In this document: positions 18,875-21,489 of the stretch, in pieces
How positions within the stretch are numbered: position 1 is the first letter of the stretch
How the letters are laid out: each line of letters starts with the position of its first letter
Assembly: GCA_946540365.1 (NCBI GenBank)
Contig: CAMNIH010000014.1
Location: forward strand, 1-21,489
Direction of reading: 5' to 3'
Length of the DNA stretch: 21,489 nt
Origin: an uncultured Bacteroidales bacterium
GTDB taxonomy: Bacteria > Bacteroidota > Bacteroidia > Bacteroidales > P3
Program-made: the position numbers and the translations under genes
The notes under the pieces: generated by a model
Told to the model about the DNA's origin: nothing
What the model saw: the letters and a program-made list of their open reading frames with translations, nothing else
Database searches by the model: none

Positions 18875-19876
18875 ATGAAAACACTTAATAAACTGCTAAT
18901 CGCAGGTCTGCTGAGTTTCGCCACGCTGACAGCCATGGCGGCCCCGCAGCCCCAGCACGGGGCACAGGGCGGTCAGGACGCCGTGACAGGCGCCACCCAG
19001 GCCGCGCAGCAGGAGGCCCCCCACGCGGGATGCCCGATGCATGCGCTGACACCGTCGGTGGACCTCCAGAGCGTCAAGATCTGCTATGCGCCCGACCTGG
19101 GCGCCTTTGTGGCAATCGACAGTGTGGAGTGTTCGGTACACCTGGTGTCGGTCGAGACGATGGACACCATCGGCGTATACAAGACCGACGACACCTACAA
19201 ACGCCACGACCTGAAGAACATCCTGCGCCCGGTGAGCGTGTCGGCCATGGGTCCCTATGTGCTGGTGCTGGCCTCGGGCGTGAACGACACGGCTTACGTG
19301 GCCATCCTCGACTCGAACATGCACGAGGTGGCCCGCCGCACCTTCCAGAGCCCGATGTACGCCATGTGGCGCGAAGGCGGCGCCCTGACCGTCGTGGGCC
19401 GCAACCCCTACGGATACGACATCAACATCCTGCCGCTGCACCGTCTGAACTTTGAACAGTTCGCCAACGGCGAAATCAGAACCCACCACTACCGCGTGGC
19501 CAAGCAGGCCGAGAAGATCAAGGAGAGCGACCCCGTGGGCGTCGGCCTCGCCGCCGTGGCCGTGGCTGTGGTGTTCCTCGCCCTGGTGTGCATCTGCCTC
19601 ATCATCTCCGGCTCGGGCAAACTGATCTCCAGCGCCGAGGAGCGTAGCAAAGAGAAAGGCAACGCCAAGAAGGCTCCGGCCATCAAGCCCGTCAGCTCGG
19701 GCAGCAGCGCCGAGGACGAGACCATGGCCGCCATCGCCGCCGCCATCCACCTCTACAACAACGAGCTGCACGACGAGGAGGAGACCGTGATCACCATCCA
19801 GAAGGTGAAACGCGACTGGACGCCTTGGAACGCCAAGTACTATAATATGAATCATTACTTTAATAATAAAAGATAG
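18875..19876 (+). CDS. OadG-family decarboxylase subunit with a large extracytoplasmic N-terminal domain
   Basis: 333 residues. The N-terminus MKTLNKLLIAGLLSFATLTA is a signal peptide or signal anchor (possible cleavage after AMA). A Gln/Ala-rich stretch containing AGCPMHA (51-57) leads into a beta-rich domain of about 150 residues with repeating strands (VHLVSVETMDTIGVY, GPYVLVLASGVNDTAYVAIL). One membrane helix follows at about 222-245 (VGLAAVAVAVVFLALVCICL). The cytoplasmic tail ends in VKRDWTPWNAKYYNMNHYF, typical of Bacteroidetes OadG-type subunits. OadG/MmdD subunits hold the carboxyltransferase to the membrane beta subunit and are usually about 80-120 residues in Proteobacteria. Position just before the biotin carrier (3-nt gap) supports the call. 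The role of the N-terminal domain is unknown. Confidence 0.8.
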   Translation: MKTLNKLLIAGLLSFATLTAMAAPQPQHGAQGGQDAVTGATQAAQQEAPHAGCPMHALTPSVDLQSVKICYAPDLGAFVAIDSVECSVHLVSVETMDTIGVYKTDDTYKRHDLKNILRPVSVSAMGPYVLVLASGVNDTAYVAILDSNMHEVARRTFQSPMYAMWREGGALTVVGRNPYGYDINILPLHRLNFEQFANGEIRTHHYRVAKQAEKIKESDPVGVGLAAVAVAVVFLALVCICLIISGSGKLISSAEERSKEKGNAKKAPAIKPVSSGSSAEDETMAAIAAAIHLYNNELHDEEETVITIQKVKRDWTPWNAKYYNMNHYFNNKR

Positions 19877-19879
19877 GCA

Positions 19880-20311
19880 ATGAAAAGCTATAAGCTCAAG
19901 ATAAACGGCAACGACTACAACGTTGAGATCAACGAAGTGGAAGGCCAGGAAATCAAACTCGACGTCAACGGAACCAGCTATGTCGTCACCGTCGACCAGG
20001 AAATCAAACAACAGAAGAAGACCGTGGTCAGCACGCCGCGTCCGCAGATGGCCGCCGCAGCCGCCGCACCGAAGAGCAGCGCCCCCGCCGCCGCGGCCGG
20101 CAGCAAGGTGACCACGCCGCTACCCGGCACCATCCTCGACGTGTTCGTCAACGTGGGCGACACCGTCAAAGCCGGCCAGACCGTGGTTCTGCTTGAGGCC
20201 ATGAAGATGGAGAACAACATCGAGGCCGACGTGGCCGGCACGGTCAAAGAGGTCATGGTACGCAAGGGCGACAGCGTCCTCGAGGGCGATGTCTTAGTAG
20301 TAATCGGATAA
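19880..20311 (+). CDS. mmdC: Biotin carboxyl carrier protein of methylmalonyl-CoA decarboxylase (gamma)
   Basis: 143 residues: an N-terminal beta domain (KSYKLKINGNDYNVEINEVE), a Pro/Ala-rich flexible linker (about 52-75), and a biotinyl domain with the EAMKMENN motif, biotin on Lys109. The carrier receives the carboxyl group from MmdA and presents it to the membrane beta subunit. It lies 3 nt after the OadG-like gene and 13 nt before the beta subunit gene, so all are co-translated. Confidence 0.95.
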   Translation: MKSYKLKINGNDYNVEINEVEGQEIKLDVNGTSYVVTVDQEIKQQKKTVVSTPRPQMAAAAAAPKSSAPAAAAGSKVTTPLPGTILDVFVNVGDTVKAGQTVVLLEAMKMENNIEADVAGTVKEVMVRKGDSVLEGDVLVVIG

Positions 20312-20324
20312 AAACTGAAGTCAC

Positions 20325-21489
20325 ATGATTAGTTTAGCCACAGGTGGCTTCATGGAGTTCATGTCGACGCAGCTGGTTCAGTTCCTCGAATACACCGGCT
20401 TCGCCAATGTGACCTGGGGCCACATCGCAATGATTCTTGTCGGCTTGGTGTTCATCTTCCTGGGCATCAAGTACGAATTCGAACCCCTCCTGCTCGTCCC
20501 CATCGGATTCGGTATGCTCATCGGCAATATCCCCTTCTATCCAGGACTGAAGATAGGCATCTACGAGCAGGGATCGGTGCTCAACATCCTCTACCACGGC
20601 GTGCAGAACGGCTGGTATCCGCCCTTGATCTTCCTGGGCATCGGCGCCATGACCGACTTCTCGGCGCTGCTGAGCAACCCGAAGCTGATGCTTATCGGCG
20701 CGGCGGCCCAGGTGGGCATCTTCGCCGCCTACATGGGCGCCCTGGCCCTGGGCTTCATGCCCAACGAGGCCGGTGCCATCGGTATCATCGGCGGTGCCGA
20801 CGGCCCGACGGCCATCTTCATCAGCTCGCAGCTGGCCCCCGACCTGATGGGTGCCATCGCCGTGTCGGCCTACTCGTACATGGCCCTCGTGCCCGTCATC
20901 CAGCCGCCCATCATGCGACTGCTGACCACCCCCAAGGAGCGCACCATCCGCATGAAGCCGCCGCGCAAAGTGTCGAAGCTGGAGAAGATCACCTTCCCCA
21001 TCATCGGCCTGCTCTTCTGCGCCTTCATCGTGCCGAGCGGCCTGCCCCTGCTGGGCATGCTCTTCTTCGGCAACCTGCTCAAGGAGTGCGGCGTCACCAA
21101 GCGCCTCTCCGATGTGGCCTCCAACGCGGTGGTCAACATCTGCACCCTGCTCATCGGCATCACCGTGGGTGCCTCGACCCAGGCCTCGGTGTTCCTCAGC
21201 GGCAAGTCGCTGATGATCTTCGGCCTCGGCGCCGGCTCGTTCATCGTGGCCACCTTCTGCGGCGTGCTCTTCGTGAAGATCATGAACCTCTTCCTAAAGG
21301 AGGGCAACAAGATCAACCCGCTGATCGGCAACTCGGGCGTCAGCGCTGTGCCTGATGCCGCCCGTGTGTCGAACAATGTGGGCCTGGAGTACGACAAGAC
21401 CAACTACCTGCTGCAGCACGCCATGGGCCCGAATGTGGCCGGCGTGGTGGGCTCGGCAGTGGCTGCCGGTATCCTGCTGGCATTCCTGC
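20325..21489 (+). CDS. mmdB: Sodium-pumping decarboxylase beta subunit (3' end cut by window)
   Basis: Integral membrane subunit of the OadB/MmdB/GcdB family that decarboxylates carboxybiotin and exports sodium ions. 388 residues are visible, most of the protein, with many hydrophobic helices. Family signatures are present: AMTDFSALLSNPK (Asp111), the re-entrant loop IIGGADGPTAIFIS with the key Asp159, and the second conserved region NPLIGNSGVSAVPDAARVSN. The ATG at 20325 (MISLATGGFMEFM) follows the biotin carrier by 13 nt. Together with the preceding genes it completes a methylmalonyl-CoA decarboxylase. Confidence 0.96.
   Translation, partial: MISLATGGFMEFMSTQLVQFLEYTGFANVTWGHIAMILVGLVFIFLGIKYEFEPLLLVPIGFGMLIGNIPFYPGLKIGIYEQGSVLNILYHGVQNGWYPPLIFLGIGAMTDFSALLSNPKLMLIGAAAQVGIFAAYMGALALGFMPNEAGAIGIIGGADGPTAIFISSQLAPDLMGAIAVSAYSYMALVPVIQPPIMRLLTTPKERTIRMKPPRKVSKLEKITFPIIGLLFCAFIVPSGLPLLGMLFFGNLLKECGVTKRLSDVASNAVVNICTLLIGITVGASTQASVFLSGKSLMIFGLGAGSFIVATFCGVLFVKIMNLFLKEGNKINPLIGNSGVSAVPDAARVSNNVGLEYDKTNYLLQHAMGPNVAGVVGSAVAAGILLAFL

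Overview
This window is a chromosomal segment of a Bacteroidota bacterium, most likely order Bacteroidales and probably gut-associated. Four things point there. The recognisable promoters carry the Bacteroidetes -7 box TAnnTTTG, several with an upstream TTG/TTTG, and starts lack strong Shine-Dalgarno sequences. Rho has a very long Ala/Pro/Lys-rich insertion. One surface protein has BspA-type leucine-rich repeats and a type IX secretion (T9SS) tail. A methylmalonyl-CoA epimerase/decarboxylase operon of the succinate-propionate pathway is present. Coding DNA is GC-rich, intergenic DNA is AT-rich, and the BspA-like gene is visibly AT-richer than its neighbours.

Layout. 1-3424: rho (minus, cut by the window start) diverges from gcvH (plus); gcvH converges on ilvE (minus) across a bidirectional terminator; then a CAU-anticodon tRNA (plus). 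3433-7682: a long hairpin repeat, then a tight plus-strand operon ruvX-def-TPR lipoprotein-PPDK-like protein, with overlaps of 4 and 41 nt. The PPDK-like protein keeps the ATP-grasp and phosphohistidine parts of pyruvate phosphate dikinase but has no PEP/pyruvate barrel. 7683-10266: a hairpin element and a minus-strand BspA-like/T9SS gene broken by one frameshift. 10282-10456: a cluster of short palindromic repeats that changes orientation midway.

10457-16021: a minus-strand operon transcribed dnaX-dapF-ligA-PagL-like, with the last three genes overlapping. dnaX carries a single in-frame TAG that separates a gamma-like clamp-loader ATPase from the tau C-terminal domain. 16022-16432: a 411-nt divergent intergenic region with a promoter at each side and a 104-bp near-perfect palindrome built from 11-bp repeats.

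16433-21489: a plus-strand operon for propionate formation and sodium export: methylmalonyl-CoA epimerase, carboxyltransferase subunit, a very Cys-rich small lipoprotein, an OadG-family subunit with a large extra extracytoplasmic domain, biotin carrier protein, and the membrane beta subunit (cut by the window end). The carboxyltransferase moves the carboxyl group of methylmalonyl-CoA to biotin on the carrier, and the beta subunit releases CO2 coupled to sodium export.

The points most worth following are the split dnaX, the barrel-less PPDK-like protein with its overlapping lipoprotein, the 104-bp palindrome, and the two unusual envelope proteins in the decarboxylase operon. All calls come from reading the sequence and remembered family motifs; no database search was made.
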